Assembly: GCA_963682025.1 (NCBI GenBank)
Contig: OY821517.1
Span: 231,115,603-231,179,602 of the forward strand
DNA length: 64,000 nucleotides
Direction of reading: 5' to 3'
From: Cordilura impudica
Lineage: Eukaryota > Arthropoda > Insecta > Diptera > Scathophagidae
Shown piece after piece: positions 1 to 12,166 of this stretch. The notes under the pieces were generated by a model. It saw nothing but the letters and a program-made list of their open reading frames with translations. It was not told the DNA's origin and did not search any database. A program made the translations under genes and the position numbers. Position 1 is the first letter of the stretch. Each line of letters starts with the position of its first letter.

Positions 1-680
1 TAAGAGAATACACAATTTGTTTGTCTTTTTATTGGATTTTTTGGTGCTTTTTTCGACACACTTCATTTGGTGTAAAGAGTGGTATTTTAAAAATTTTAGC
101 AACAAATGTTTTACGTTTATTTACAACATAAATATGATAAATACATAAAGATATTTGAAAAAAAAAAAACATTCATTTTATGAAGAAATATAATGACAAA
201 AGGCAAGCTGTAACTCGTTACTCGAATAATCAGAGTGACAATGGACATAAACTTTATCTGCGTCCTATACTCAATATTACTACTAAGGTTGGTACGGTTA
301 CCGTTGGCGTCTAAAAAAGAAAGCTAAGAAAGTTTGAAAATGTATTTTTTATTGTTGTGATATTTTTAACTTTTTTACTTGCTTGTTTTTTTCCTAATTA
401 CGAAATTAAAAAAAAATTTAAAATTTTCACCATATGAAAATTGAAAAACTAATATCTTATATGCTACTTAAATGTTTTGCAAGAAAATCTAAAAATTCCA
501 TACAGACATACAAATTTGCTTAAAGTAGTAAAAACTTATTTTTTTAAAACAATTTTATTTTATTTTTGAAAATATTTTCTTTCCAATATTAATGCTTTTA
601 TTGTGTACAAAAAAAATTAAATTAAATAAAAATAACACATTTCTATGTCAAAACAAGCAACAAATAAAAAAGGTTATATA
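1..680. other. AT-rich flank without gene
   Basis: No open frame of useful length and no recognisable repeat. The stretch is A/T homopolymer-rich and ends in the TATA (677-680) that flanks the adjacent LTR. Confidence 0.6.
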
Positions 681-988
681 AGTTAACACGAGAAACATTT
701 AAAATAACAAAATAAAAAAGAAATTCACACGTTCAGAAAGCTGACGTCGCGTCTGCGATATTTGAGACACATTCCGCAACGCAGCTTGTTCACATGCTGA
801 CACAAAGTCTGCGACGTATACGAGCAAGTCGATTAAGGTGGTGTGCTATTGAAAGTAAGCAAAAACCTGCGGTTATTAATTAGGGTAATTTTTTAAACTT
901 TATTCTGTAATTTAACGTGAAACAATAAAGACGTTGTGTGTTCTAACAAAAACACACAACAATAATTTTTTAAAAAAGAAAACAACGT
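681..988 (+). repeat. 5' LTR of gypsy element
   Basis: Direct repeat of 7991-8299, starting AGTTAACACG and ending near AACGT. It carries AATAAA around 924-930, a likely polyadenylation signal. Differences from the 3' LTR include small indels and about a dozen substitutions. The end is set by the TATA duplication and could be off by a few bases. Confidence 0.85.
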
Positions 989-997
989 TTTCTTAAT

Positions 998-1015
998 TGG
1001 CGTCCGAGCAGGGAC
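998..1015 (+). promoter_or_regulatory. Primer-binding site
   Basis: TGGCGTCCGAGCAGGGAC follows the LTR after about 9 bases. TGG at the start complements the CCA end of a tRNA, as in reverse-transcription priming. I did not identify the tRNA. Confidence 0.6.
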
Positions 1016-1933
1016 CCTGAAAGGTCCTCACGGTAAAATTCGAGTCAAGCCTTGTCAGGCCCCTCAGTAATCCTAACATGGATAAAACGGATTGTGCGTT
1101 ACACCAAAGCATGATAAGCTCGCGTAAAGTGACTTTCGCGAAAATAAATATAAGAAAAGTTAAGTGAATAAAATAAAAATAATTGTAGCTGAATAAAATT
1201 TATTTTAAGAATTAAAACTAATAAAATAATCAATATCTAAAATGACATTTGCTAAAATCAATAATTGTAGCCGAATAAAATTTATTTTAAGAATAAAAAA
1301 TTAATAAAATAAACAAGACTCAAAGTGACATTTGCAAAACTAAGTGAATAAAAGTTTAAATTAATACCAAAGAAACAATAAACCTACTAAAACTAAAGAA
1401 AATTATTTGAGAGAATAAGTGTAAGAAACTTAAATGTAAAAGATTTTAAATTAAAAATAACTAAAAAATTTATTAATTGGAAATAACAAATAAAAATATA
1501 ATTTAGACAGTCGTAAATAAAAGAAAAAGAAACATTAAATAATTTGAGTCAAGAAAAAAAAGAAGTAAACTATTCAAATTTTAAAGCTAAATAAGAAATA
1601 AATTACATCTAATAATATAATTACACCGAAAGGAGAGTCTTCAACAATCATCATCCCTTCAATTATCAAGACGTCCACCCATCATCAAGTTCCAGTAAAT
1701 TACCTGATTCTTGCAATGCTGCTACTATTTAAAAATTTTTTTCTATTACACAACATTTTATTTTTACTTAGAATAAGTAATTATTTTAAAATTTTATATT
1801 TGACATATATTTCTGTAGTGGTTGATAGAATCAAAGAAAATAACGTTTATAAATCTTATTAAAAAAATTAACTATTCAGTGTAAAGAAAATTCATATCCC
1901 AAATTTCTGTATAAGAACAAAAAAGAAAGAAAA
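1016..1933 (+). other. Untranslated leader of gypsy element
   Basis: About 0.9 kb of AT-rich DNA between primer-binding site and gag, without a long ORF. It contains a repeated segment (about 1185-1240 and 1262-1310, both with GCTGAATAAA/GCCGAATAAA-like text followed by TTTATTTTAAGAAT). The donor for spliced env RNA may lie here or in early gag; I could not pick it. Confidence 0.5.
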
Positions 1934-3382
1934 ATGCCAGACGATACTTTGAACGAATTGACAGAAAAATTTAGTCGGTCCTTGAACATGGCCAGTCCTT
2001 CGGCTAATATTATTTCGGGATTAAATGAAGTCCAAATGGAATAGATTAGAGAGTTAATAAGAGGAACAATAAACCCTTCTCAAGATATTTTCTCAGATGA
2101 TGGAGTAGATCTACCAATAGGTACCATAACTACAAAATTAGAAGAATTAGATAAAGTTCCGGACGTTGTTAGGTCCTTGCGGGAATTCTCGGGGAAACCA
2201 GGAGAATTCAATTCATGGAGAAAATCGGTTGATAAGGTATTAGAACTTTACCAAACTTTGAAAGGAACTGCGTGATATTACGCAATATTGCACACAATTC
2301 GTACTAAAATCATCGGCGATGCCGATATTGCTTTAGAATCTTATCGAACACCATTAGATTGGATTAAGATAAGAAAGTGCCTAATGATGCACTACTCAGA
2401 CAAACGTGACATAGGCAATCTAGAATACCAAATGACATCTCTTTGTCAGGGAAACAAATCAATCTCTGAATTTTATCAAAGTGTGTACCAAAACTTGTCT
2501 TTGATCCTAGACAAAGTTCCCTGCTTAGAATTAAATGAGGGAAGTCTCCGAACTATGACAAATACGTATAGGGAAAAAGCATTGGATACCTTTGTACGGG
2601 GACTCAATGGCGATCTACCTAGATTGTTAAGCTTAAGGGAACCAACGCCCCTGCCGCAGGCTCTTCACATATGCCTAAAACTGGATAATATGTCTTTTAG
2701 AAGGGACTACGCTCACAATCGTATAACAAGAAGCGAAACGCGCAAGGATAACCTGAGACAAATCTTACCCCAGTACTGACCGAACTTCTACCCTGAATTA
2801 GCTCATATTGGTAGAGTGGGTAATAATAAACCTACCTTACCAAATTTAAAGTTTCATCAGGGGGCAGGATTCAACAAAATAGACAATATTACAGCGGTCA
2901 AAATTACCAAAATAATTACCAGAAAATCCCATCGAATGCCCAAAGAAATTTCGAACGTCCTCAATATCAAGGACAACGGCAAAACCACTAACAACAATCA
3001 ACAAAAACCAGAACCAATGGACATAGACCGTTCTATGCAAGTAACACCCCAACGAAATCTGCCATTTAAAAGACCAGCAGAAAACTCAATTCAAGCTCCC
3101 ATGAACAAGATACAAAGAAATTTTCATTTAAATACCGAATATTGGCCGAACAATAATTTAGAAGAGGCTAATAATTATTCATACGGAAGACATAATATTG
3201 ATGAACCAGAGGAAGCGTATGGATACACCGAAGAATATTTCGAACAATTGCCAGAAGAATTTATAACAAATGAAACCCAAGAGAACCAACCAAGCGATAT
3301 CCAACTTGCCGTAAATTTTTTAGACAAAATTGTTCCTCGTTACCTTATTTTGAGACAAGAACGAGGGACGGACAAATCTTGA
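1934..3382 (+). pseudogene. gag: Gag polyprotein, errantivirus-like, with premature stops
   Basis: Structural capsid/nucleocapsid precursor of the gypsy element. One reading frame runs from ATG 1934 to 3382 but is cut by TAG at 2042, TGA at 2273 and TGA at 2777. The open parts 2288-2779 and 2816-3382 are in the same frame, so only nonsense changes broke it. The middle part has the capsid-type helical text seen in errantivirus Gag (for example LEYQMTSLCQG and SISEFYQSVYQNLS). The C-terminal part is rich in N, Q and charged residues and has no zinc knuckle that I can see, as in gypsy-type Gag. It overlaps pol by a few bases in the -1 frame, consistent with frameshift expression of pol. Confidence 0.85.
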
Positions 3383-6300
3383 CATTGTTATTAGACACAG
3401 GAAGTAATAAGAACTACATTAAACCAGATCTAGTAAAAAACCCCAGATACAATAAAGAAATATTCGGTGCGAAATCAGTAGGTGGCGACATACATATTAC
3501 TCAACATACATTAGTAGACCTTTTCGGAATTGACAACGGCCCAATCAAATTCTACTTATGGCCTGGATTAGTCTCGTTTGATGGAATTTTAGGGAATGAC
3601 AGTTTGAAAGAAATTTCAGCAGGTAAAAAGATACCTATTAAACAACGTTTGTCACAAAACGTAAATAACCTCGAATTAAGAATACAACACCTACCCAGTC
3701 ACCAAAAAGTGTCATTAGAAAATCTCATAAAACAACATCGTTGCCTTTTTGCAGACCCTGATGAGAAATTGACATATACCACTACAGTAATTGGTGACAT
3801 CCGCACAGCGAATACTTCACCAATATGCGCTAGAAGTTACCCTTACCCAATGGCCTTAAAAGATATTGTAGAAAAAGAAATCGATCGTCTCCTTTGTTAT
3901 GGCATTATAAGACCATCACGGTCTCCATATAATTCACCCATATGGGTCGTACCCAAAAAAGAAGATTTTTCAGGACAGAAAAAATACAGATTAGTTGTCG
4001 ATTTTAGACGATTAAACGCAGTAACTGTGGCCGATAGGTACCCCATTCCGGAAATTAATGACGTTCTATCCAACTTAGGTGGGAATCAATACTTTACAGT
4101 GTTAGATCTTAAGAGCGGCTTTCATCAGATAACATTAAGAGAAGAGGATAGGGAAAAACAGCCTTTTCAGTAAACAACGGAAAATATGAATATACCAGGT
4201 TACCGTTTGGGCTGAAAAATGCTCCATCAATATTTCAAAGAGCATTCGACGATATATTGAGAGAATTTATTGGGAAGATATGTTACGTATATGTGGACGA
4301 CATCATAATTTTCAGTAAGGATGAGAAATCTCATCTGGAACATGTGGGAACAATATTTAGGACACTAGAATTAGCTAATATGAAAGTTCAACTAGACAAA
4401 TGCGAATTTTTCAAACATGAGGTTGAATTTTTAGGCTTCGTGGTATCAAAGGAAGGTATAATGACAAACCCCAAAAAGGTCGATTCAATTTTGAAATTTT
4501 GCTATCCAAAAACACTAAAAGAACTTCGGTCATTTCTCGGACTCTCCGGGTACTATAGAAGGTTTATTAGGGGTTATGCAGATATTGCAAAACCTTGACA
4601 GCGCTTCTGAGAGGATCGGACGGACGAATTTCAAAATCTATATCAAGTCAGACGAAAACAGAATTGGATACTTCATCCAAGAATGCATTCGATCAATTGA
4701 AAAACGCATTGGCTTCACGTGAAGTTTTGTTATCATATCCCAATTTTGAAAAAGATTTTCAATTGACTACAGACGCTTCCAACTTTGCAATTGGTGCAGT
4801 GTTAAGTGAAGAAGAAAAACCAATTGCACTTATTTCCAGAACATTGAACAAAACAGAGGAGATCTACGCAACTAATGAAAGAGAGATGTTAGCCATTATA
4901 TGGGCAGTGAACTCTCTAAGAAATTATTTGTATGGTTCCGAAAAAGTGGTGATCTATACGGATCACCAGCCATTGACATACGCCCTCAGCAATAATAATA
5001 ATAACTCAAAAATGAAAAGGTGGAAATGTATTTTGGAAGAGTATAACTACGAGTTGAAGTATAAACCTGGACGAACAAATGTAGTTGCTGATGCTCTATC
5101 CAGAATCCCTATAGGATTAAATCCTATAAGTGCTCAAATAAACTCTTTGACCCCCACCGAACACAGCGCAGAGAGTTCGTCAGAACATTTAATACACAGC
5201 GAAGAAACTCCAATAAATGTTTTTCAAAAATCAGTTACTTATAAATGTGGACAACACATCATCGTACCAATTTCAAATTGTATTTCCCGGAGTACATAGA
5301 CACATTATTAAGGAACCCCAATACGACGAACAAATCCTAGTGAACATTCTAAGAAAATATCTGAATCCGTCATTAACGGAATAAAAACTCCTGAATTGAC
5401 AATGGGAAAAATCCAATTATTTTATCCCAATCATTTCGCAAATTACAAATGCCGCTTTACACAGTCGACCGTTGAAGATATAACATCTGAGAACGATCAA
5501 GAAAATCTGATAATAGAAACACACAATAGGGCTCATCGAAATGATAGAGAAAATAAAAAGCGAATGTTGGAAAAATATTATTTCCCTGGCATGTCAGGTA
5601 AAATAAAAAGAATTATAAAATTATGTCCTATATGTAAAAAAGGAAAATATAAGAGATACCCAAATAACCCAGAATTACGCGAAACTCCCATACCAACATA
5701 TCCAGGGCATATTGTCCATATCGACATTTTTTCGACCGATAAAAAACTCATTTTAACATCAATTGATAAATTTTCTAAGTACGCAAAAGTAAAATTATTA
5801 AACCGAAGATCTATAGAACATGTCCGAAAACCCCTTAGGGAAATTTTGTTTTCATATGGAGTGCCAAAGTATGTGGTTATGGACAACGAACCCTCCTTAA
5901 ACTCCGCATCCATACAATTCATGATGAAAGATGATCTAAAAATTGATGTATTTACCACCCCGTCATACAAGAGCGAAATAAATGGTCAAATAGAAAGATT
6001 CCACTCCACGTTAGCGGAAATCATGAGATGCCTGAAAAATGATGGAACATCCAGAGATTTTGAAGAATTGCTGGAAAGACCGGTGAATGAATATAATTAC
6101 ACGTTCCATTCGATGACTAATAAGAAACCAGTTGACTTGTATTTTGGGCGAACAATTGATTTTTCTCCCCAAGACTATGAGACGACAAGACTATCCAAAG
6201 TTGAGAGACTGAAACGAAAACAGGAAAAAGACTTAAGTTATCATAAAAAAAATAAAAAACCTACAAAAGAATATGTGCCCGGTCAGTTGATTTACGTAAA

Positions 6301-6427
6301 ACCTAATGAAATGTTGGGTACAAAGCTGAGTAATCGCTTTAAAGAAGAGATTGTTAGGGAAAATAGAGGGACAACCGTAGTTACCGAAAGCGGCCGTGTT
6401 ATCCACAAAGGTCATATTAGAAATTGA
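3379..6427 (+). pseudogene. pol: Pol polyprotein (PR-RT-RNaseH-IN), frameshifted
   Basis: Enzymatic polyprotein for reverse transcription and integration. Order: aspartic protease with LLLDTGSNKNY near the start; reverse transcriptase with VDFRRLNAV, TVLDLKSGFHQI and YVDD at about 4290-4301; RNase H with TTDASNFAIGAVL and YTDHQPLTY; integrase from about 5,396 with a CPIC zinc-finger end, then D (HIDIFS), D (VMDNEP) and E (GQIERFHSTL). The frame breaks near 4165-4173 (just before the conserved RT LPFGLKNAP block), again at 4595-4598, and is disturbed between about 5285 and 5395. Catalytic residues are kept in each part. It lies in the -1 frame relative to gag. No intact enzyme can be made. Confidence 0.95.
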
Positions 6428-6460
6428 CGAAATATTTCTTTACTTTTATTTAATTTTTTT

Positions 6461-6466
6461 TACAGA
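6461..6466 (+). promoter_or_regulatory. Splice acceptor of env mRNA
   Basis: A pyrimidine-rich run (TTTAATTTTTTTTACAG) ends at 6465, directly followed by an open frame that leads into env. Errantivirus env is known to be expressed from a spliced RNA. The matching donor was not located. Confidence 0.55.
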
Positions 6467-7958
6467 TTATTAATAAACAGTGCATTAGCAGATTTCAACA
6501 TTCTAGACTACTCCAACTCTAGATTGATAACCATTCAGAATGGTATCGCAAGCAGACAGAATGGCACATTTAAAGTTATACACTCAATCAATCTCGAACA
6601 ATATCAAGCCTTATCAGAAGAACTTGAAACAATTTTGAATACGAACATTACATTCAAACATCCGCTCCGTCAGTTTTTAACGCAACAAATCATTGATATA
6701 AAAAGTCTTCTTAAACGCCTATGTCCAGGTAGAAAGAAGAGATCAATAGATTTTATAGGCAGTGCATGGAAATGGATTGCCGGTACTCCAGACAGTCATG
6801 ATTGGGAAATCCTTAATCAAAAGATCGGAAATCTTTTAGAAAATAATAATAGAGAAATGGTAATAAATGAACTGACTATTGACAGAATACAAGAAATATC
6901 GAATATTACTAACGAAATATTGAAAGTAAAAAGGGAAGATTGGAATAACGAGTTAGCAAGTAAATTAGAACACAAATTGATTTTGATAGAAAAAGAATTA
7001 CAGAACGTCGAATATGCCATCCAATGGGCCAAAGTTAATATTGTAAATTCATTTATTTTATCAAAAACCGAAATCGAAGTACTCAATGATGTTCTAACTA
7101 ATTATAATATACCATTATTTAACGTAGATGAGTTATTATCATTCGGAAATGTAAAAATCGTTACAAATAATAAAGAAATTCTGTACATTTTAAGTATTCC
7201 AATTACTCAAAATGATATCTGCAAAATGTATTTAGCAAAACCAGTAAAAATTGGTCATTTAACTGATAGAATTGAATTCGATAAAATTTTGAATTGTAAT
7301 AATGTTTTATTTGCTAATAAAGATAAATGCAAAAATTAAAATGATCTAACCATATGTAATAGAGATAAATTAATAAAATTAAGAGATGATTATTGCATAA
7401 CAAATCTTTTTAAGAACAAGATAGGGAACTGCACCCAGGTAAACAACGAACACATACCCACCGTAGAGGAAATCGGAAGTGATATTATATTATTAAATCA
7501 ACATAACGGCAAAATGAGTGTGAAAAATGAAGAAATAAATTTAAATGGAACTTATCTACTTAAATATTACAATACAACAATAATAATCGATGGTCGTGAA
7601 TATTTCTCCAAAGAAGTAAGCGGCAGCAAACCTCTCCCAGCCTCTACAACCAAAAGCAGCAAACGCAAAAACAGAAGAAGTGCTATCCCTACAAAGACTC
7701 CATAAGATCAATATGGGAAATTTTGAGAGATTGGAACTACTGGAAACCAAGAATAACCTGCTGATAACATCAAGTACAATTACCATAATTTCAGCCCTAG
7801 TCATCACCATTTGGTTAACAACGAAGAAGATATTAAAACAGAAAAAAAAGAGGGCAGAAATAGAAACAATTTCACTAGAACAAGTAGAAAAGGTACAAGA
7901 CACAGAGAGGAAACTCGAGAAAAAAAAACCAAGCATTTACTACTTACACACGTTCTAG
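6466..7958 (+). pseudogene. env: Errantivirus-type envelope protein, broken
   Basis: Membrane fusion glycoprotein of the element. The open frame begins at the acceptor at 6465/6466 rather than at an ATG, which fits translation from a spliced RNA with its start upstream. A basic furin-like site RKKR followed by a hydrophobic glycine-containing stretch (about 6735-6790) marks the surface/transmembrane subunit border. A coiled helical region follows. An in-frame TAA sits at 7337; the frame stays open past it to 7705. A frameshift near 7680-7703 moves the C-terminus to another frame, where a hydrophobic membrane segment (about 7757-7826, LLITSSTITIISALVITIWL) and a basic tail end at 7958. The protein cannot be made intact. 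Confidence 0.85.
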
Positions 7959-7979
7959 GCAATCGGGACGATTGCATTT

Positions 7980-7990
7980 GAGGAGGGAGG
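7980..7990 (+). promoter_or_regulatory. Polypurine tract
   Basis: GAGGAGGGAGG lies immediately before the 3' LTR, where plus-strand DNA synthesis is primed in LTR elements. Confidence 0.75.
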
Positions 7991-8299
7991 AGTTAACACG
8001 AGAAACATTTAAACTAACAAAATAAAAAAAGAAATTCACACGTTCACAAAGCTGACGTCGCGTCTGAAATATTTGAGACACATTCCGCAACGCAGCTTGT
8101 TCACATGCTGACACAACGTCTGCGACGTACACAAGCAAGTCGATTAAGGTGGTGTGATATTGAAAGTAAGCAAAAACCTGCCGTTGTTAATTAGGGTAAT
8201 TTAGGTTTAAACTTTACTCTGTAATTTAACGTGAAACAATAAAGACGTTGTGTGTTCTAACAAAAACACACAACAATAATTTTTTAAAAAAGAAAACGT
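7991..8299 (+). repeat. 3' LTR of gypsy element
   Basis: Direct repeat of 681-988, bounded by the polypurine tract on the left and TATA (8300-8303) on the right. Confidence 0.85.
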
Positions 8300-8354
8300 T
8301 ATACATATATGCGTCAGTAATCAGTCATCTTAAAAAAATTATAAAAATTTTCTT

Positions 8355-9075
8355 ATTTATTTGCGTTACCATTATTTTTAATAACTGCATTATATCTTTT
8401 GGCCATTGCGTCCACTAAAGCTTTATATGTTTTACGAGGAATCGAGTACCAAATTTTTTTACTTTTATCCAAAGTTCAGTTTTGTTTTTGGTTTTTACAG
8501 GTCTTAGTTTTTTGTTTACTATTTTCCTTAGGATTTTAATTGGATTTAAGTCCGGAGATCGAGAGTACCATTCCATGATATCAATGTTGTTTTCAATAAA
8601 CCACCTTTTTCGAAGGCCTGACATGTATTGTTATTGTTGTATTGTTGAAACATTCATTATAAAAGTATATTCCATTCAACATATGGTTTCACTGTACTCT
8701 CCAATAGAGTTGTCGAGGGTGCCACCACCATGTTAAAACGATTTAATTCCGCGATTTTTGGATGTCAAACCCATGTTTTTTCATCATTACGAATTAAATT
8801 TTTTATCGATTCATCGGTCCACAACACATTTTTTCACTTTTTAATGCCCCTGGGGCATAAGTTGATGTAAATTTCGTTCAGTTTTCCAGATATTTTTTAT
8901 TCAGCATTACAACTTTTATCATCCATCAGTGTTCTCCGAACTGTTCTTGTTGCAAACCAACTTCCTTTCTAATTACTCCAGCGGACTTAATTGGGTCTCG
9001 TCTCCATAAAATTGTTATTAAATTATCTTCATCTTTTCTTGTTTTCAGGTTTTTTTTATTTAACACACTGGGCTT
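8355..9075 (-). pseudogene. Tc1-like transposase remnant
   Basis: DDE transposase of the Tc1/mariner superfamily, heavily decayed. On the minus strand, read leftwards, the text resembles the catalytic core (LWTDES-like around 8800), then EWYSRSPDLNPI at about 8550-8590, the block before the third acidic residue, and a C-terminal IPRKTYKALVDAMAKRYNAV-like end at about 8360-8445. These parts lie in different frames. I could not define terminal inverted repeats. Confidence 0.8.
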
Positions 9076-9686
9076 ACGTTTAGATAAGATGTTAAAAATA
9101 AATTTTTGTGACCGTTACTAACACCGCAAATTTTTTTTGTATTCTGATTTTAAATGGCAGAGGTCCGTAAGCAAAAAGTCAGGATAAACTGTCTTACCCC
9201 ACTTCACAATCATTACCTACAAGGTAGAAGCAAATTCGAGCGGCCTCGAAATTTCCAGTCAGCCAAAAGGTGTATTGGGGGAATAACATATTCAACTGAA
9301 TATGCCGCATCTTTACACCTTATGATAGCGCACGCATCCGTGCTCCTTTTGGAGTGCGGCTGGAACCCAACCTCATAGCATGGTCATGTCTCTGCAAATG
9401 TTGTTGGTTACATGCGAGTGAAAGTGGAGAGATGGTTCACTCTCTTAAAACAAAACCCCCAATCTAAGGTGGAACAGCGTATGCCGAGAGAAGCATGGCT
9501 GGAGGGTTATCCAGGCTTGAATATGCTGACTTGGGGAACCGGGGCAAACTCCGTTTTAGATACAGCCTTGCTGCGCTGACAGGGCCAGTCGTGGTGGACA
9601 GAACCTTTCCCTAATTACTCGTGGAACCAAAAATATAAAATGAACACACCAAAAAACAAAAAAAAAAAACAAACATAAATAAAAAT

Positions 9687-10737
9687 ATGGAGGTTGAAAT
9701 TACCTTTAAACCAAAGGATGTAAAACCTATTAATGAATCTGGAAAAAAAGGAGGATGAACATGTCTCAACTTCTTGGAACGCACGAAGTGCAAGTGAAGA
9801 AATCACAAAAAAATAAAAAAAATAGATGTCAATAAAACCGACAATAAACAAAGACTAGGAAAAGAATGAATTTCCTTATTCGGCAAGGACTTGACAAAGA
9901 TCAAGGCCGAATCAAAGTCTTAGACCCACTAGAAAAGCAAAAAATTGTAGATCGCAAGAGGCAGAGATCCACGGAAAGAACGCCGCCCTGAAGCGACATT
10001 AAAAAAGCGTCAAAGCGAAGAACCAATTAAGGACAAACCCAAGACTAAATCTCTTCAAAAGCCCAAAGTCCAGAACAAACCATTTTTCAAAGATGTGATC
10101 ACTGGACAAAAATTTGCTATATTAGCAAAGGACTTCCCAAATACGGTCCTCACTACAAGCCAAATGCACGAAATCAAAAATGCTATTGGAAAATGAAACA
10201 AAACCTCAATTCCTAAATAGCACATATAAAGCAGGTTTCATGACCCTACATTTCGAAAATGTTGCCACAGCTGAATGGATTAAAAAGCTGACTCCACACC
10301 TTAAACCATGGGCAACAGCAGATCTGTGGGCAAAGAAGGAAACTAAAGTTCCTCACCCTAAAGTTGCTGTTCGTTATTTCCCCAACGCTGCAAATATGGA
10401 AACTGAAAGGATTCTATCCTTTGTCCAAAAGCAGAACGATGGGCTCAAGGTGTAGGCATGGAGGATGCTTCGAAGGTCAAACAAGGGAACTAACGCTATG
10501 TTGGTAATATCCATTGACCAAATCTCAGCGGCAAAGTTGGAGAGGGATAAGGGTTTAATATCCTATAAATTTGGACAGATCCAATTGAACCTCAAGGAAG
10601 CCGGAGATAGAGATGAGGAAATGGAAACCACCGAAACTAAAGAATATGGACCAGATGAATGTGACAATATTCCAAGTAGACCGGCCACTTCCATAGGAAC
10701 AACAACTATATCAAATACATCAAATACATCAAAATGA
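9687..10737 (+). pseudogene. LINE ORF1, RNA-binding-type protein, broken
   Basis: Chaperone-like first protein of a LOA-type LINE. Parts are seen from ATG 9687 (MEVEITFKPKD), through 10180-10455 (contains GFMTLHFENVATAEWIKKL, the conserved block of fly retrotransposon ORF1), to 10465-10737 (NAMLVISIDQISAAKLERD), in more than one frame with internal stops. Its stop TGA overlaps the ORF2 ATG. Confidence 0.65.
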
Positions 10738-10904
10738 AGTGTGCTCAGGCAAATCTTCAACACACTAAGGCGGCATCAGCGGAAATTACAAGAGGGTTTG
10801 CCAAGAACACCTAAGACATTGGCCTGATCCAAGAGCCCTGCAAAGATTCAAACGGCCTTATCTTCGAACAAGAACCAGAATATAGGTACTCTCAAAATAG
10901 ATGA
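10734..10904 (+). pseudogene. LINE ORF2 N-terminus (APE endonuclease start)
   Basis: Starts at ATG 10734, sharing ATGA with the ORF1 stop. It encodes MKCAQANLQHTKAAS, a typical APE-type beginning with the metal-site Asn, then TAA at 10812, then DIGLIQEPC where the family usually has QEPW, and ends at TGA 10902. Only about 56 codons remain of a normally >1000-codon gene. Confidence 0.65.
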
Positions 10905-11229
10905 CTCACGCCAAACTACATCCTTGGGGGAAACTTTGGAGCTCCTCCTTAGAACTCACTTCAAAGGATGTAGCATTGAAGTGGAGGAATCAACGGGAGA
11001 TAACGAGATAGAGAAGTTTCAATGAAAAACTCGTATGTTTTTGCTTTAGTTAAATTTTTTTTTATTGTCTTTTTAAATATTTCTATATCAATTTTTATGA
11101 TAAATTTATGAAATATAACAATTTTTATTGCAAATTTACAAAATATATAAATTTTTAAATCAAGAAAATTTTTTAACTATATAAAAAAAATTTTAGCTTA
11201 TTGTTAGTGTAACGAAAAAGTACTTTAAA

Positions 11230-11668
11230 TCAACCAATTTTAGTAAAAATTTCTTCTAAATAGCCTTGATTTTCATCTTCTAAAAGTTGTTTAGCTTCTT
11301 CGTCTAATTCAATAGAGGTAGTTTTCCATTTTTGACGAATGTTGGACATATATGGATCTGAAGTGCACAACAAAATAGTGATAAGATCTTCATTAGTACA
11401 ACATCTGAACATTTTCCTTGTGTTGTGCTCGCGAAAGAATCTGTAGTCTTTGTTCCTTTTTTCTTGCGCTTCTTCAGATAGATCTCCTATTGGTAGCATA
11501 TTGTTTTGAATTATTTGCTCCCCATGGTACAAAATTTTATGAACTGTGGTTGGTATATACCTCCAAGAGTATTTTTCATTATAAAGTATAGCATCGTATT
11601 ATTACATCGTCTACATCATTTCGTTGAAAATAAATATCTGCCAGATCTCTGTAACAGTACTTAGCCAT
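11230..11668 (-). pseudogene. Transib/RAG1-like transposase, internal-deletion derivative
   Basis: Read on the minus strand, an N-terminus starting at ATG 11668 (MAKYCYRDLADIYFQ) is followed after about 12 codons by decayed text and then by the C-terminal catalytic end, 11532-11230. That end carries LSEEAQEKRNKDYRFFREH, matching the E-x-A-x-E-x-R-N-K-x-Y-x3-R pattern around the last catalytic Glu of Transib transposases and the RAG1 core, as I recall it. The middle (first two acidic residues) is gone. The same N-terminus and 80-base leader occur in the opposite orientation at 13,010-13,120. Family call is inference. Confidence 0.6.
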
Positions 11669-11741
11669 TGCACAAATTGTAATGAATAATAATTGTGGAA
11701 ACATTATTATAAATACTCTTTCTTGCAATTATGTAAAATAA

Positions 11742-11960
11742 AAATTTTTATCTTTTATTACCACTTTTAGAAGCATAAAAAACCCACACCCTAACCCCTT
11801 TTAAAAGGTGAAGCATACCTGCTCATATCTTTAAGGGCTATGTCGCAATAGTTTTTTTCAATATTTACAAATTTTTATCTTTTATTACCACTTTTAGAAG
11901 CATAAAAAACCCACACCCTAACCCCTTTTAAAAGGTGAAGCATACCTGCTCATATCTTAA
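11742..11960. repeat. Pair of 127-bp-spaced direct repeats (transposon leader)
   Basis: A block of about 88 bases beginning AAATTTTTATCTTTTATTAC and ending near CCTGCTCATATCTT occurs at 11742 and again at 11869. A shorter inverted match (CCTTTTAAAAGGGGTTAGG and GTGGTAATAAAAGAT) lies at about 12924-13000. It is the leader or end of the Transib-like elements on either side, once duplicated. Confidence 0.75.
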
Positions 11961-12166
11961 ATTGTTATTTAAATTGTTTCCCATTTTGACAGGTATTTAA
12001 ACTATAAAACTCTAATTCAGACTATTAATGTTTTTGAAAGATACCTATGTAAATGTACCTGTAACAATTAAGCGCATTTTATCTCAACCCTTTTTTATAA
12101 GTATATAAAAACTCCTGACAACTCTACCGACATGCAAAAAAATACACCGCGGTGCACCGGTACGAC

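Larger units (their letters stand above)
681..8299 (+). mobile_element. Env-bearing Ty3/gypsy (errantivirus-like) LTR element, degenerate
   Basis: A complete proviral layout is visible: LTR, primer-binding site, gag, pol (protease, RT, RNase H, integrase), env, polypurine tract, LTR. TATA occurs directly outside both LTRs (677-680 and 8300-8303) and fits a 4-bp target duplication. The LTRs start with AGTTAAC, as insect errantivirus LTRs commonly do. The two LTRs differ at roughly a dozen positions by eye, and all three genes are broken, so the copy is old and cannot encode intact proteins. Clade assignment rests on the gag-pol-env order, the spliced env start and the Gag style; it is inference from family knowledge. 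Confidence 0.9.
9150..10985 (+). mobile_element. LOA-type non-LTR retrotransposon, 5' part only
   Basis: GC-richer than its surroundings. It holds a 5' untranslated part (about 9150-9686), an ORF1 and only the beginning of ORF2; the RT is missing and the element stops near 10,985 in unrelated AT-rich DNA. A 5'-retaining, 3'-lacking LINE is the reverse of normal 5' truncation, so it was cut by later deletion or insertion. Clade call is by recollection of LOA/Bilbo ORF1 and endonuclease style. Confidence 0.65.

Noticed and set aside
681..8299. Could the env-bearing element be an intact infectious-type provirus?
   Set aside because: gag has three stops, pol at least two frame changes, env a stop and a frameshift.
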